DNA of 64,000 nucleotides from Lineus longissimus (Eukaryota > Nemertea > Pilidiophora > Heteronemertea > Lineidae): positions 5,711,001 to 5,775,000 of the forward strand of contig NC_088326.1 of NCBI RefSeq assembly GCF_910592395.1, in the 5' to 3' direction. Position 1 is the stretch's first letter. The number at the start of each line of letters is the position of its first letter. The translations under genes and the position numbers were made by a program. The notes under the pieces are model-generated. The model did not search any database and was not told the origin of the DNA. It saw only the letters and a list, made by a program, of their open reading frames with translations. Of the stretch, positions 25,320 through 38,000 are shown piece after piece.

Positions 25320-25661
25320 AAAGTCATATTTGGACATTATTGACGAGAAAATTGCAAAGCCGGCATCTTCCGCCATCAATATTATTGTTAGGTGCAGTAG
25401 TCAATCTCCTCACCAGAGGGTCTTTCTTCACCCTAGTCTTAAAGTAAAGTAAAGTTACTTTAAGACTAAGTTACTTTAAGACTAGGGTGAAGAAAGAACC
25501 TCATTTCAATTAACGGCCTTAACCGACCTCATGCTAGGGGGCTTCCTAGGTTGGAGCCGGAGCAGTTCATTCGAATGACAGAACGAAGAAGAGATGATGG
25601 AGATTCCGGCACCAGTGTCGATCAATATGTCAAGGTCAGCGATCCTCGATTGTGCCGTCAA
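25320..25661 (-). pseudogene. Aspartic protease relic, unit C, with hairpin insertion
   Basis: DTGA-containing relic as in the other units, but interrupted by an extra inverted piece that forms a perfect hairpin with 26-bp arms at 25422-25447 and 25471-25496. Confidence 0.5.
25422..25496. repeat. Perfect inverted repeat, 26-bp arms
   Basis: Arms 25422-25447 and 25471-25496 are exact reverse complements (right arm starts TTACTTTAAGACTAGGGTGA), separated by 23 bp that contain a further partial copy. Other units carry only the left arm, so the right arm is a local inverted copy of it. Confidence 0.85.
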
Positions 25662-26487
25662 TTAGATTGGCGACTCCGGACAGTATAGGGCAGAGGAATT
25701 GTGACTCGCTTCGAGACAGACATATAGTGATTTCAAAACCCAATCCTTTATCCAGATTTAGTGCTGCTATGATTATCATTATCAACTTGATGACTTTGAT
25801 TACTTCAGAAAGAGAGTTTAAATTGACTATTTTTATGCGATTCTTTCACGCTGCATCCGAAATAGATATACAACATGTTTTATAACATGGCAATATTGGA
25901 AGGGCTAATAATTTTGTCAGGAATAACAGTGGCGAATCACCCACGCCGTCGATCATAGACCTGAAACTTTACGAATATGTTTTTAGAAAGTTGGACGCCA
26001 AACAAGCCAATGAAACCAAAATCTAATGTAGAATGTAATTTTCGGGTTTGAGAAAATCCGATATTGATCAACCGATAATCTATATGCTGTACCAGGACAA
26101 TTGGTAATAATGAAGTGTCTCGAAAGTACATTTTTACATGTTTACCAGCCATGATCGGAGGATACCAGACTCCGTCACATCCGCGTATCTCATTTTACGC
26201 ATATGTTATCGGCTTGCTTTTGGTCAGTTTAGTCATTTTGTCAATCTTCGATCAATTGAAAAAGTACAACAACACTGCCACAATTGTGAGTAGCATAGCC
26301 GACCTGCAGTGATCGAGCGTAAATGTTGATCATGAAGAAATGCAGATCACATGCAACCTGCATGCCATTTGATTTCTGAAATGGTGCCGTTTATATCTGC
26401 AAGGATCGAAGTTATTATATAGGATAAAAAAAACATCTTAGACATCGCCTACAGCTCACCTTTCACTGAGGTAATTTGAATAGTCAG

Positions 26488-26675
26488 GAACAACTGGAGC
26501 AGTTCCCCGGGCTGTGACAGAGCTCTTGGCTGAGAACAACCGAACTGTAGCAGTTTCTCGGGCTGTGACAGAGCTCTTGGCTGAAAACAGCCCAACTGGA
26601 ACAGTTCCCCGGGCAGTGACTGAGCTCTTGGCTGAGAACAACCCAACTGGAGCAGTTCACCGGGCTGTGACAGAG
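26488..26675. repeat. 51-bp minisatellite remnant, about 3.5 copies (unit C)
   Basis: Repeats of the 17-codon unit end abruptly at GCTGTGACAGAG, followed at once by exon 3 sequence GGCAGAATTAT. Confidence 0.9.
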
Positions 26676-26879
26676 GGCAGAATTATAAAGACAACTAGTA
26701 CCACGCTTCTTGCCAGCTGTTTTGACTGTGCATTCCATTGTTTTAGGCGCTTTGATTGTAGCGCGTTTGTCCGTGACGACAACATTAAGAAATGTTACCT
26801 CCTCGATATACTTAAGTTTACTGACGTCTTGAGTACTACTACTTTTAGGGGTAACGACTTCTTGCGCCTGACATTGTGA
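26514..26879 (+). pseudogene. Chimeric frame: minisatellite fused to exon 3 (unit C)
   Basis: A deletion joined the minisatellite frame (..PTGAVHRAVTE) in phase with exon 3 (GRIIKTTSTTLLASC...). The result is an open frame of 121 codons ending at the normal exon 3 stop. The second PAN module is intact (SCFDCAFHCFRRFDCSAF, KKCYLLD), but there is no signal peptide, first module or known promoter. Most likely a dead gene remnant; a new fusion protein is possible only if transcription starts upstream. Confidence 0.6.
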
Positions 26880-27946
26880 ATATAGCAGTATTTTATCAAA
26901 TGTGATAGAAATTAACACTTTCCAAAGTGAAAGCATATGTAAGGATAATAAGTGTTTTTTAGTTGAGTAGTTCTAAGTCGTCTCGCTAGGGCGTAATATC
27001 AACTAGTTCACTGGTTTAACATGTCGATGGATAATTCCAAGGATCACGGCGGCTAAATGCATCTGTTTGCTTCAATGAAATACGTGCTGACCTTGAGAAG
27101 AAATGACGACACAAAAGAAACATGCAAAACATATTGCGGGGCGTACGGCTCACATTTATTATCTTTATCCGAATGTACCCTTAAACCCTGTAATGAAAGG
27201 TCTTGTATCTATTGTGTTGCTAAGGTAAACCTGTCCCTTTACCCACCGTGAGGATAGATATGGCTGAAGTACGTAACATAAACACAGACAGAGAAGGTAA
27301 CCAGGTGGGGTGGTTGATTCCATGACGTCAAAATGTCGAAATTAGCCACCCATATCAAATTGTCATAGCGACAAAATATGGAGGTCAGCCAGGGAATCAT
27401 GTATACATTCATGTCCTCGTACACCCACGCATTCATGATTTGGTAGTACTTATTGCCCCGACTGTGAAATTAACAAGCATTAACCATGAATTAGTTGACA
27501 CACCAATAAAACGAAGTAAAACATAACATCAAAATGGTTAATAATTAATACTCTGATGGTGAAACTATATTCGATCACGCATGGTCATCCCTAAAGCGAT
27601 ATACGGACATAGTCCAGGGCGTCCGGATATATACAGTTTTTTTCACGATCCTCAACGATAAGGTCGACGGCAAGCATTTTACACAACACTTCAGGCAATG
27701 CGTATCATTTCGACTCGGTCTATGCATAGAATTTTCCCATTTAGTTCGAAAACAAAGCAGACATACCTCACCATTTCAATCCGTCGTATAGACGACTTAT
27801 GAAACCCTGATCTCGTATTTTTTCTCGTATTTCGATCGTATTCTGTTCAGCATCGTTATCTCTCGTAAATACACAGTGGTGCCAAATCTGTACATCGAAT
27901 TCATCTCGTATAATAAATCTAGACTGGGAAGTCGTGCAGAGAAAAT

Positions 27947-28237
27947 GTGACAGATCTCTTTGCCGAGAACAACTCAACTGGAACAGTTCCCCGGGCTGTG
28001 ACAGAGCTCTTGCCTGAGAACAAACCAACTGAAGCGGTTCCCCGGCCTGCGACAAAGCTCTTGGCTGAGAACAACTCAACTGGAGCAGTTCCCCGCGCTG
28101 CGACAGAGCTCTTGGCTGAGAAAGACCCATCTGGAGCAGTGTCCCGGGCCGTGACAGAGCTCTTGGCTGAGAACAACCCAACTGGAGCAGTTCCCCGGGC
28201 TGCGACTGAGCTCTTGGCTGATACCAACCCAACTGGA
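27947..28237. repeat. 51-bp minisatellite, about 6 copies (unit D)
   Basis: Starts within a repeat (TGTGACAGATCTCTTTGCCG, matching a variant found at about 19657 in unit B) and ends 708 bp upstream of the ATG at 28945. Confidence 0.9.
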
Positions 28238-28944
28238 ATAGAAAGAATATATATTCAAACTGATTCATAGCGCCAATGTAAAATCATCACTTCGATTCTG
28301 TCTAAAATGTACTTGTATGTATAATCAGTGTCTTATTGAAAGACTTTGATAAAATATACGTGCGAAGTATTACAGAGCGCTTATACAGCCCTTCCCCCAC
28401 TGATCGCTCTAAGCATCAAATTCCCCAATCTGCTGGCCGATAATCATTAATTCATCAGCCTTGTCTGAGAAATGGTTTCCATAATAAAATATCTGGCATC
28501 TTAAAGACTTAACCGGGGCCTTAGTCAGTGACTAATACATAATTTCGTTGTGATACGCCCTCGGTTACGCAAAAACCATGCTCAACGCAAACACGTTTTT
28601 TGAAATTTGTTATAAGGATTAAACATTCAAAAACAAACGTTTCTTTTGGCTACCCGTCACAAGCCGTTCGTAGATCGATATGATTATTCCTAAAATCGAT
28701 CAATCAATGAAATCTATGGCATTATTTTCTCTGCGCTTTTGTTTAACCGTTATTGATACGTGGGTTCAGATCAATGAATAAAAATACATTGAGGTTTCAC
28801 CTTCAATCAATTTGGAGCACCGGTGACAAATAGCGTCGATAGCATGGGTCAGTGGGTCCACCTTCCAACAACGTTGAGAGTGAGCCAAGCGCACGATCGT
28901 TGTCCAACTTCCAAAAAGTAAATTCATTGAGCCACAAGACAAGT

Positions 28945-29008
28945 ATGCTGTTTTTACAGCTCTTCTTTGTTTTCTGTGCAATGACCGCTACTGTAAAAGG
29001 GGCCAACT
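28945..29008 (+). CDS. Exon 1, copy D: signal peptide
   Basis: Same 21-codon signal peptide (MLFLQLFFVFCAMTATVKG..) with donor GTAAGT at 29009; differences from B are mostly synonymous. Confidence 0.65.
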
Positions 29009-32000
29009 GTAAGTATTGTTTATTACTCTGAACCTGCAAGTGCTTTCAAAAGGGACAAAATGAGCTCGAATTTGAGTCCTAGCTGGAACCGAGTTGGGCT
29101 TCATGGTAGAGTGTGACAGAGATCATCTGCGCGGAGGGCCATGTCGATTTTTACTTAACGAAATCGACGGAATCAACGGAAACTGGTCTGTAACCGATAC
29201 AACCTGGTTCCATCCTTGTATATGTATCGGTGGTGGAGGTGGTGGGGGGGGGGGGGGGGGGGGGGGGGTTATACTGCGGGGAATCCCGTTAGGGGAAATA
29301 CCCGATTGGTTCAAGGTCTTTCACGAGATGGCAGACGATTTCGCTGGTTTTGATCATGTTGATGCAAAAACCTTTTAAAGGTGGGCGGCCAAAAAAATGA
29401 GCAACAAATGGTATTGGTATAGAAATATAGAAATAATTAAAGAAATAACTTGTTTAATGTGTATTATAATTTACCACTTGGTCAGACAGACAAAGGTAGC
29501 ACTGACAGGCTGACACTATGATAAAATTACATATACATTACAAATAGCACCAAATGAGGCACCTTTCCTGTATAGGAACAACAAATGATGATAGTATAGA
29601 AATGATTCGAAGAATTGTTTATTGTGTTCTATAATTTACCATTTGGTCAGAAAGACAAAGGTAGCACTGACAGGCTGACTCTATGTTAACATTTACAGAT
29701 ACATTCATTTAGTACATTGTTAAAAATCTTTTATTTTAAAATTAAAAAATAACACAAAATGAGTTACTTTTCCTGTATGTGTGGTGGCGGAGGAGATCTT
29801 GCAGATCCTGGTGGACTTGATAGCAAGTCCTTCAATATCATTAGTTGAACATGGCCATAAAACGGATGAAGCTCCTGGACAATTCGTCCCCGCACAATTC
29901 GTCCCACAGGAAAATTTGTCTCCTAGCATTCAACATCATTGGATGAATTGTCCATGGGATGAATAGTGCGGGAATGAATTGTCCTCTAACCATATCATAA
30001 TAGGATGTTGATGAACAATGTCCACAAGGCCAAGGAAGAAGAACACTTTTTATCAACAAGTATTTTTTTGCAGTGGACCCTACATCTCTTTAATTTAACA
30101 GACATTGACAGAACAATAGTCAAGAACAAACAAGGAAAAACCTCTTCATCATACATGCAGGCAGCCATGACAAATCAATCCACCTTTTCAGGTTACAATC
30201 TGAAATGTAAATAGGCATATAATGATTCAGACAAAGCCATTAAAAGGGACCTGTACATTATGCCTTTTATGCCTTTCATCATTGGGAGGAGATGGCCATA
30301 TTATTATCAAGTTTCAGGCCAAGGACAAAAAAAGTTGTTCTCATCCCCTCCCCACCTGTTCAGTCAAAACAGGCAGGCCCCTGGCCCTCCCCTCCAACGT
30401 ACTCTCTACTATACAACAGTAGATCATTTCACTGTTGTCGATATCGCATTAAACAGTGAACATTCTACTGTGTGTTTGCTTTGCGCACATTCTCTGCGCA
30501 ACGAAGAATACCATTGAATATTCTGGAATACTGTTGAATGATCACGTGTTTTTAATTTGTACTATATATACAGTTTTTGACTGTAGCCGAATAGATGATC
30601 AATCAATAAATCAATTTGAATTTGAAATGTTGACTCTTTGATTTCATTTTAGCAGTGAGGATGGGCGGCTGCAGGCGGTATCATTTCCAACAACATGTCA
30701 CAATAAGAGACCTTTGTCCCCTATGTGCCAGGAGTATGAGAGGTTGGGGCGGTTAGGTTCTCTCATTCCAAGCCGCCAGTCATAATCTGGTAAACTTTTG
30801 TCTCAAGTATGAATTTTGGCAATGATCATGGGTCGGGGTCCTATCATTCACAGCCACGAGTCACAATCTGGTAACTTTTTGTCTCACGTATGAAGTTTGG
30901 CAGTGATCATGGGTCGGGGTCCTATCATTCCCAGCCGCCAGTCACAATCTGGTAACTTTTTGTCTCACATATAAAGTTTGGCAGTGATCATGGGTCGGGG
31001 TCCCATCATTCACAGCCACGAGTCACAATCTGGTAACGTTTTGTCTCACATATAAAGTTTGGCAGTGATCATGGGTCGGGGTCCTATCATTCACAGCCAC
31101 GAGTCACAATCTGGTAACTTTTTGTCTCACGTATGAAGTTTGGCAGTGATCATGGGTCGGGGTCCTATCATTCACAGCCGCCAGTCACAATCTGGTAAAT
31201 TTTTGTCTCAAGTATGAATTTTGGCAATGATCATGGGTCGGGGTCCTATCATTCACAGCCACGAGTCACAATCTGGTAACTTTTTGTCTCAAGTATGAAG
31301 TTTGGCAGTGATCATGGGTCGGGGTCCTATCATTCACAGCCACGAGTCACAATCTGGTAACTTTTTGTCTCACATATAAAGTTTGGCAGTGGTCATGGGT
31401 CGGGGTCCCATCATTCCCAGCCGTAAGTCACAATCTGGTGACTTTTTGTCTCACGTATGGGCCCACTCATTGTTAGTTCAAGAAGCGGATAATAGACGGC
31501 GAAAGCATCTGGCCAACTGTGAACTGTCCACTGTAAGCGGAAAAATGGAGACAGTGAAGAGTTCACTGTTTTGTATAGAAACAAAAATTACATCAAATTT
31601 CTCAATAGGGTCATTCATGTTTTTCATCAACCGCAAAGGGTACTTGTTAACATGGTAGTGTTTTAAAAGCAATTCATGTTATGGTTTAAGCGCATGCAGT
31701 GTGTTTATTACGTACTCGGTTCGACTACGTCTTTTCTGACTAATGGCCGCTGTTGAGAGATTTAAGACGGTAAAAGAAGCTTCTTTGAAGTATTTTTTCT
31801 TTTATCGTCTTAAGTTCTAAGACTACATCACATCATGATTGAACCTAATCGGCCTGTTTCAAGGGAAAATATAACAGAAACTGTTGAAACTAACTATTAA
31901 TATCCTGCGTTAAGCTTGCTGTGGATTTTAGAGAAAATTTCAGTATCTCTTTATCATACAAACCTTCTCTATTTACCTGAAAATCGGGGGAAATCTATGA

Positions 32001-35000
32001 CCAAACACACTGATATGTTCTGACAGGAGAATGGGGATTCCCAGAAAAAAACTCGTATAAGGTCTCACTAGCCAGTGCGGAGGGCAGGCCTACCTGCCTC
32101 CAAAAATGACGCGACGTCATTTCATGCATACCCCAGTTCCAGGGGCTGTAGACTTGGCAGTACCTTACTCTCACACATTTCTTAACAGCTTGTCACTTCT
32201 AAAATACATCTGGCCTAGTTTCAACGTCGCCTAGACATACAGTCATGCATATATAGATGCAACACAATGCATGATATACCCTGTATGTTAACGCAAATTT
32301 GAAAAATTTCACCTTTATGCTTTATAACTCCATGATTATCGAGGATGGTGAAAAAAAAGGTCATGCACATCTACTCATGATCACTACCTTTAGAAAGCCA
32401 ACTGTCAACTATTTCAATATTTCATAGGTAGCTCTTAAGCGAGCTATCTGGTTAGAGTGTGTGTGTGTATACCGTCAATGAAAAAAAGTTGACCCGGAAC
32501 CAGAAAACCTCCTCGCCCAGGTGAAATTTTTGCGCGCGAGTCGTATACGCCGATGCACAGCAATTTACCTGCGGAGAGATTTTCTTTTCATAAACCATGC
32601 AGCGGGACCGATGATTTTTACGCGGAGTAGCCGCTGTTCGGTTGGAGATTTCGTCAAAACAGGGCGAATCAAAGTGTGACGCTACCCTGGTGCGAATCGA
32701 AATGCATTAAACAACACTCTGCATCGCTGCCAGAGATTATTTTTCTCTTTCCGCGAAGAAATCGTGCTTTGAACTTGCAAAAGTCCGCAAAAGATTTCGA
32801 GTCTGCTAACTTTTCCGTAGTGCGCATGCGCACCAACATGATCGGTCCGGGGCTGCTAGTTTCGACGACGATTTCGTCAATGTCAAAGGGCGTGGGAGTA
32901 TGTTGACGGCTTGGTCCCATTTATAATGCAATAATCTTGAAAGTACATTGGTCTCAATGTTTATTTCCCCGTTTCCATGACAAAATCCCACCGTGAAACC
33001 TGAAACCACTCGTCCACAACACAAGCCATTTCAATTTTCCGTAGAAAGCGCATGCGCACTAACTCAAACGCACTTGCTGCCCTCAAACTATTCACGCTTA
33101 TTAGACAAATCCTACACTTGGGTCTTGGGATCATTATGCTCATCTCCGGGCACAAGTACCTATCCTTCTCCTGTTGTGTTTAGTTTTCTTCCCACATTCT
33201 CCCCATCTATTTTCTATACTGCGTCAGCGTCTATTGGGTCAACTGCCATGATGGCATCATCCTAACTATATCCCCCCCACCACCACCACCACCAACTACT
33301 CGCCATCATTGACATTGTGTGCTAGCCAACTGCATCTTCGGTCAACTGCCATGATGGCATCATCCTAACTATATACCCCCCCCCCCCCCACCAACACCAC
33401 CACCACCACCACCACCACCACCAGAGTCTTCTCGCTCACAAGCCCTATCAGTGCCTGAGCCTTCCCCATATCATAAAAATGGGGTGTCGTTTCGGCATGT
33501 GCAATCTCACAGGAACCAGTCTCTGTCAACTTCCTGTTGAGCTACAAATAGCATTCGGAGCCTGCTAACCGCGTAAGTGCACAGAACAAGTTGGAATTTT
33601 CCTCAAATAATCGTCAGAGCTACCCCTTCACAAAATACCTCGGACATTTACATTTGAACAAGTAGCAATAGAGATAGAATAGGCCCATCTGTATCCATGG
33701 TAATCGCCCGTTTTGTGTCTTCATCATCATGTAGATATTGTGTTTTATTCTGAACTAATGTTATTTTATGACATAATATAAGAGGTCTTAGCGAACTGTT
33801 TTATTATCCATTTATCTATATTTTTTGATAATAAAGTTATTTAAATTGAATTAAATTAAAATTGAATTAAATTAAAAATTATAGACAGGATAGTATATTA
33901 CTCACTTCACAGACCCTTATCTGCATTTGCAGCTTTCTCAGCTCTTCATCGAACTTTTGATAACGACAACCAAGTATGCATTTACACGGTAACTTTAGTC
34001 TTATGCCTGAATAAGAAGTAAAACACACACATTGTATACTTTTATAGGGGTATATTGATGGAGCGAGGGGACCCCTTTGTTGCCCTTGATCTAATGGGAT
34101 GGAAATAGACAAGGGCTGCTCAGCGAAGTTCTTTTGTACACAAATACATGACTGTATTTACCCATGAAGATTGTGTAGGTTGGCGTTCAGATTGCCTACG
34201 GTCAATTCTAAGAAAAAGATCATCCTTAGTTTTCTGAACCTATTGAAGCCTGCCTACCTTTGATTTTTCAATGACTACATTTGGCCGCCATTTCAATCTT
34301 CATCATCATCTGAACTGAATCATCATCATCATCAGTCAGCACGTGCGTGTGTAACAGAGAGGTGTGTGGGATTGAACCCGGGACCTCTCGCGAAGGGAAT
34401 TTCCCATTTAGCCTGGGTTGATGCCACCACTACATACTCCCCTGTTCGGGAAAGTTGTGTCCTCACAACCGGGTTCTTCCGTGATACACACCAGCACCCT
34501 TTTACCACATGTTGGGCGCCAAATGTAACAGAGGAAAAACATCAAGGTCCAACTCTACCGACTGGGCTAGTAGGAATGATGCCACCTCTCGTACTCCCCC
34601 TGTTCGGGAAAGTTGCGTCCTCACAACCGGGTTCTTCCGTGATACAAAGGATTAATTCATTGTCCAAAGACACACCAGCATTCATGAGAGGTCCAACGGG
34701 ACCAAATGTAACAGATGAAAAAGATCCAAGATCCAACCGGGGATTCAAGATCCAAGATCCAAGATCCAACCGGGGATTGAACCCGGGACCCCTCGCTTAT
34801 AAGGCCATCACTCTACAGACTGAGCTAAAGGGAATTTCCCCTTTAGGCTAGTAGGAATGATGCCACCACTACACGTGCCACCACTACACAGGAAATGTAC
34901 ACTTTTTACAATTGTATTGTTGTGCCTGAAAAAAGTAACTGATAATGAAGATGCAGCAGTTTCGCGTAAACCAACCATGCCACGAGTCATCTTGAGACGT

Positions 35001-38000
35001 TGGATTGTATCCTGGGGAAATTGGGGGTTAAAGGGGCCCAATTGGGAACCCAACAAAAGAAGCTAAGCAGCGGTTTGAATGAGAAGTTATGCAACAAATA
35101 CTACAGAATATACGGCAGCCACGATAGTGGTTGATTGTCTGATTTCGATTGTTTGATACAATACATTCTGAAAGCTAAATGGTGATCGATGCTATTCATG
35201 GGATATTAACAATACTGTGACACTGTCTGGTGTCCTCGAAACTGCCTAGATTTATGAATGAAAGCGTTTTTCCGCCTTAGGTTTTTCCGCCTTAAGCCCG
35301 CAGAACACTAAACGCCAACTTCGGCGTTCACTGGCGTTTTTTGCCGCAAGAGTCCTGAACACCTGAAAAATCCCTAGTCTGCTACGAACGGCGTCGGCGA
35401 ACGCGACTTGCCGCCACTTGCCGCAACTAAACGCCAAATATCTAACATGTTTGATTTTTGACGCGTGTCGCCGCGTTTGAACGCAAGAAGAAGCCAGGTT
35501 TGCTACGGATGGCCGCCTGAATTGGCGTCGGCGGCGAGGCTATGGCCAATCAGCTTGCGTTTTGATGTCACATTATTTCAAAATGGCAGCCTAAAGTGGC
35601 GGAAAAGACGCTACTGGACGCCGATTCTGGGCAGGTGTGCTCTGACCGAGATCCACTGGCCGCCAACTTTGGCGTAGAGCGGCGTCAGCTGAACGCTTCT
35701 TGTCGCCAAAGTTTGCGGCTAGTGTGCGGCGGGCTGGAGGTTCTGATAGGCGTATTGGCTATTGGTTTCCTTTAAAGCTGGCTCCTTCGGCCCTGCACCA
35801 AAAAGAGCCGGAGAAGTGAGCATTGTGTAGCCCAATAGCATGTTTGAAGTCAATAAAATAATTTGAATTTGAATTTTTAAGCCCCGATTTCCTCAAAGGA
35901 TGATTGGGGTATGGTCCCGTGCTAGTTTCTACGCAGTGCTTACATTTTCTGGTGATGTTCCAAGAAATGTTCCTAGAAATTATCATAAATCACGCAACGA
36001 GAAATCTAGGTCAAGGTCAGTAAACAACGTGGCACAGTGTTGACACGGCCGGCGCGCGCTGTGCTTTGCGTTCTTTCCACATGCAGCTGTTGAAGTCGAC
36101 TCAAACTTGTACAAAAAGCGTCAAAAACAATTGATCCTTCTCTTTAAAGGGTAAGTAGACATGTTGCAAACATAATTGAATACATTTTCATAGATTGGAA
36201 GAGGTGTCATCGTTTTTGAGCTGAGTGGTCAAATTTTTAAGCCGGAAGTGTGAAGTGTGTGTGACACACGTGGAAACTGCATGCATACAATCGTTCCGTG
36301 CAACTGCAATGCATTGAAAAGAAATGTTAGCGGGAACTAGTGGGAGCATGGGGATCATAGCTTATATACCGATTTCGTAACTTCATTATGTTTTGCCAGT
36401 CTCTCAAAATAGTAATAGACACCCTGCGAAAATAAACTTCGGCCATTTTGAAACGACCCTTTTCACAGGCAACGTTTGTTTACCATGGCATAAAAGTAAA
36501 AATATGCAAGCTTATTCAAGCAATTTACTTCAAGTTGTCCATGCACAGTGATATGATATCTATGACGTCTTAAAGAGAACGTTAATGAAGTGGTGAAAGT
36601 TGGTCGGCTCGACTCTGAAATGGTGAAATTTGAGCGACTTCAACAGGCAGACAGTGCATTGAAATACTCTAAAAACTATTCTATACCACGTTACTTACTC
36701 TCAAGTTACTCCTCATGTATCCAATGTTTTCCAAATCGACATATAGTCATTAAAAGCGCACAAAAACCCAACCACCCAACGCGCACCACTGGGAGGTCCG
36801 TCGCGTGCCAAATCGTCGGACGGGTATTGCATGTATGATATATACTATGTCTTACACTAACCCTAAACTAAAACCTAACCCTAACCCTGACCCTAACCCT
36901 AACCCCTAACCCAGCAATCTGATTGGCTCCGACGATTTGGCACTGCACACTAGTGCTGGTGTGAAAAAATGGCGAAAAGCTTTTTCATCATGTAAGATCC
37001 GACGAGAACACAGCCTGCTGTGACGACACAATCAACCAAATATAGATATTGAACGCTCTCTTTCGGTATTTGTAGTAAACTCCACACCGGCAGGACATTT
37101 CGAATATGGTCAATGTCTAGTGTTGCAATAAGTTTACTGTTTGGCCGTTAGCGTTAGGGTGTTGGGTGTCTATATTTTGGTTATTGTGACGTCATAGCAG
37201 GCTGTGTTCACGTCGGATCTTACAGGATGATATAGGTTTTCGCCACTTTGTCACATCAGTGGTGCTCGTTGGGTGGTTGGGTTTTTTGTGCGCTTTTGAT
37301 GATTATTTGTGATCCGATTTGGAGAACAATGGATACATGAGGAGTAATTTGAGAGTTAGTAACTTGGTATAGAATAGTTTTTGGATATTTTCAATGCACT
37401 GTCTGCCTGTTGAAGTTGCTCAAATTTCACTATTCCAGATTCGAGCCGACAAACTTTCAGCACTTTATTATCATTCTCTCTTAGACGTCATAGATATCAT
37501 ATCACTGTGGACCATGCCTTTCAATGTTCATGATATTTTGAATGCTTTTGGTGATGATTTGATTTAAAACATGACTTTTATGTAATGGTAAAATGTGATA
37601 GAAAATGAGAAAAGTCGCATCCACTCCAGGCTAACAGCAACCAGGCAGGTCCATCCATTATCAGGTCCAATAGTAGTCCCAGCCAAAGAGAATGGTAAGG
37701 TCAGCGATTTAACATCAAACACTCGCCTCAACCATGTGTTAGAAAATAAGAAAAGTCGCCTCCATTCCAGGCTAACAGCAACCAGGCAGGTCCATCCATT
37801 ATCAGGTCCAATAGTAGTCCCAGCCAAAGAGAATGGTAAGGTCAGCGATTTAACATCAAGCACTCGCCTCAACCATGTGTTAGAAAATAAGAAAAGTCGC
37901 CTCCACTCCAGGCTAACAGCAACCAGACAGGTCCATCCATTATCGGGTCCAATAGTAGTCCCAACCAAGAGAATGGTAAGTGTCTGCGATTTGACATCAC

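Larger units (their letters stand above)
25228..27946 (+). repeat. Tandem unit C, internally deleted
   Basis: The copy begins like the others and runs into 3.5 minisatellite repeats. It then jumps at 26675/26676 directly to the middle of exon 3, losing exon 1, intron 1, exon 2 and intron 2. It continues through the 3' region (AATAAA 27505-27510) and stops at 27946, where spacer sequence is fused to the middle of another minisatellite array. Confidence 0.85.

Noticed and set aside
29123-29314. Proline-rich protein on the minus strand
   Set aside because: The proline run is only the complement of the poly-G/GGT tract.
34772-34832. Functional tRNA gene
   Set aside because: The acceptor stem does not pair and the anticodon stem is mismatched; only box A and the T-arm are tRNA-like.
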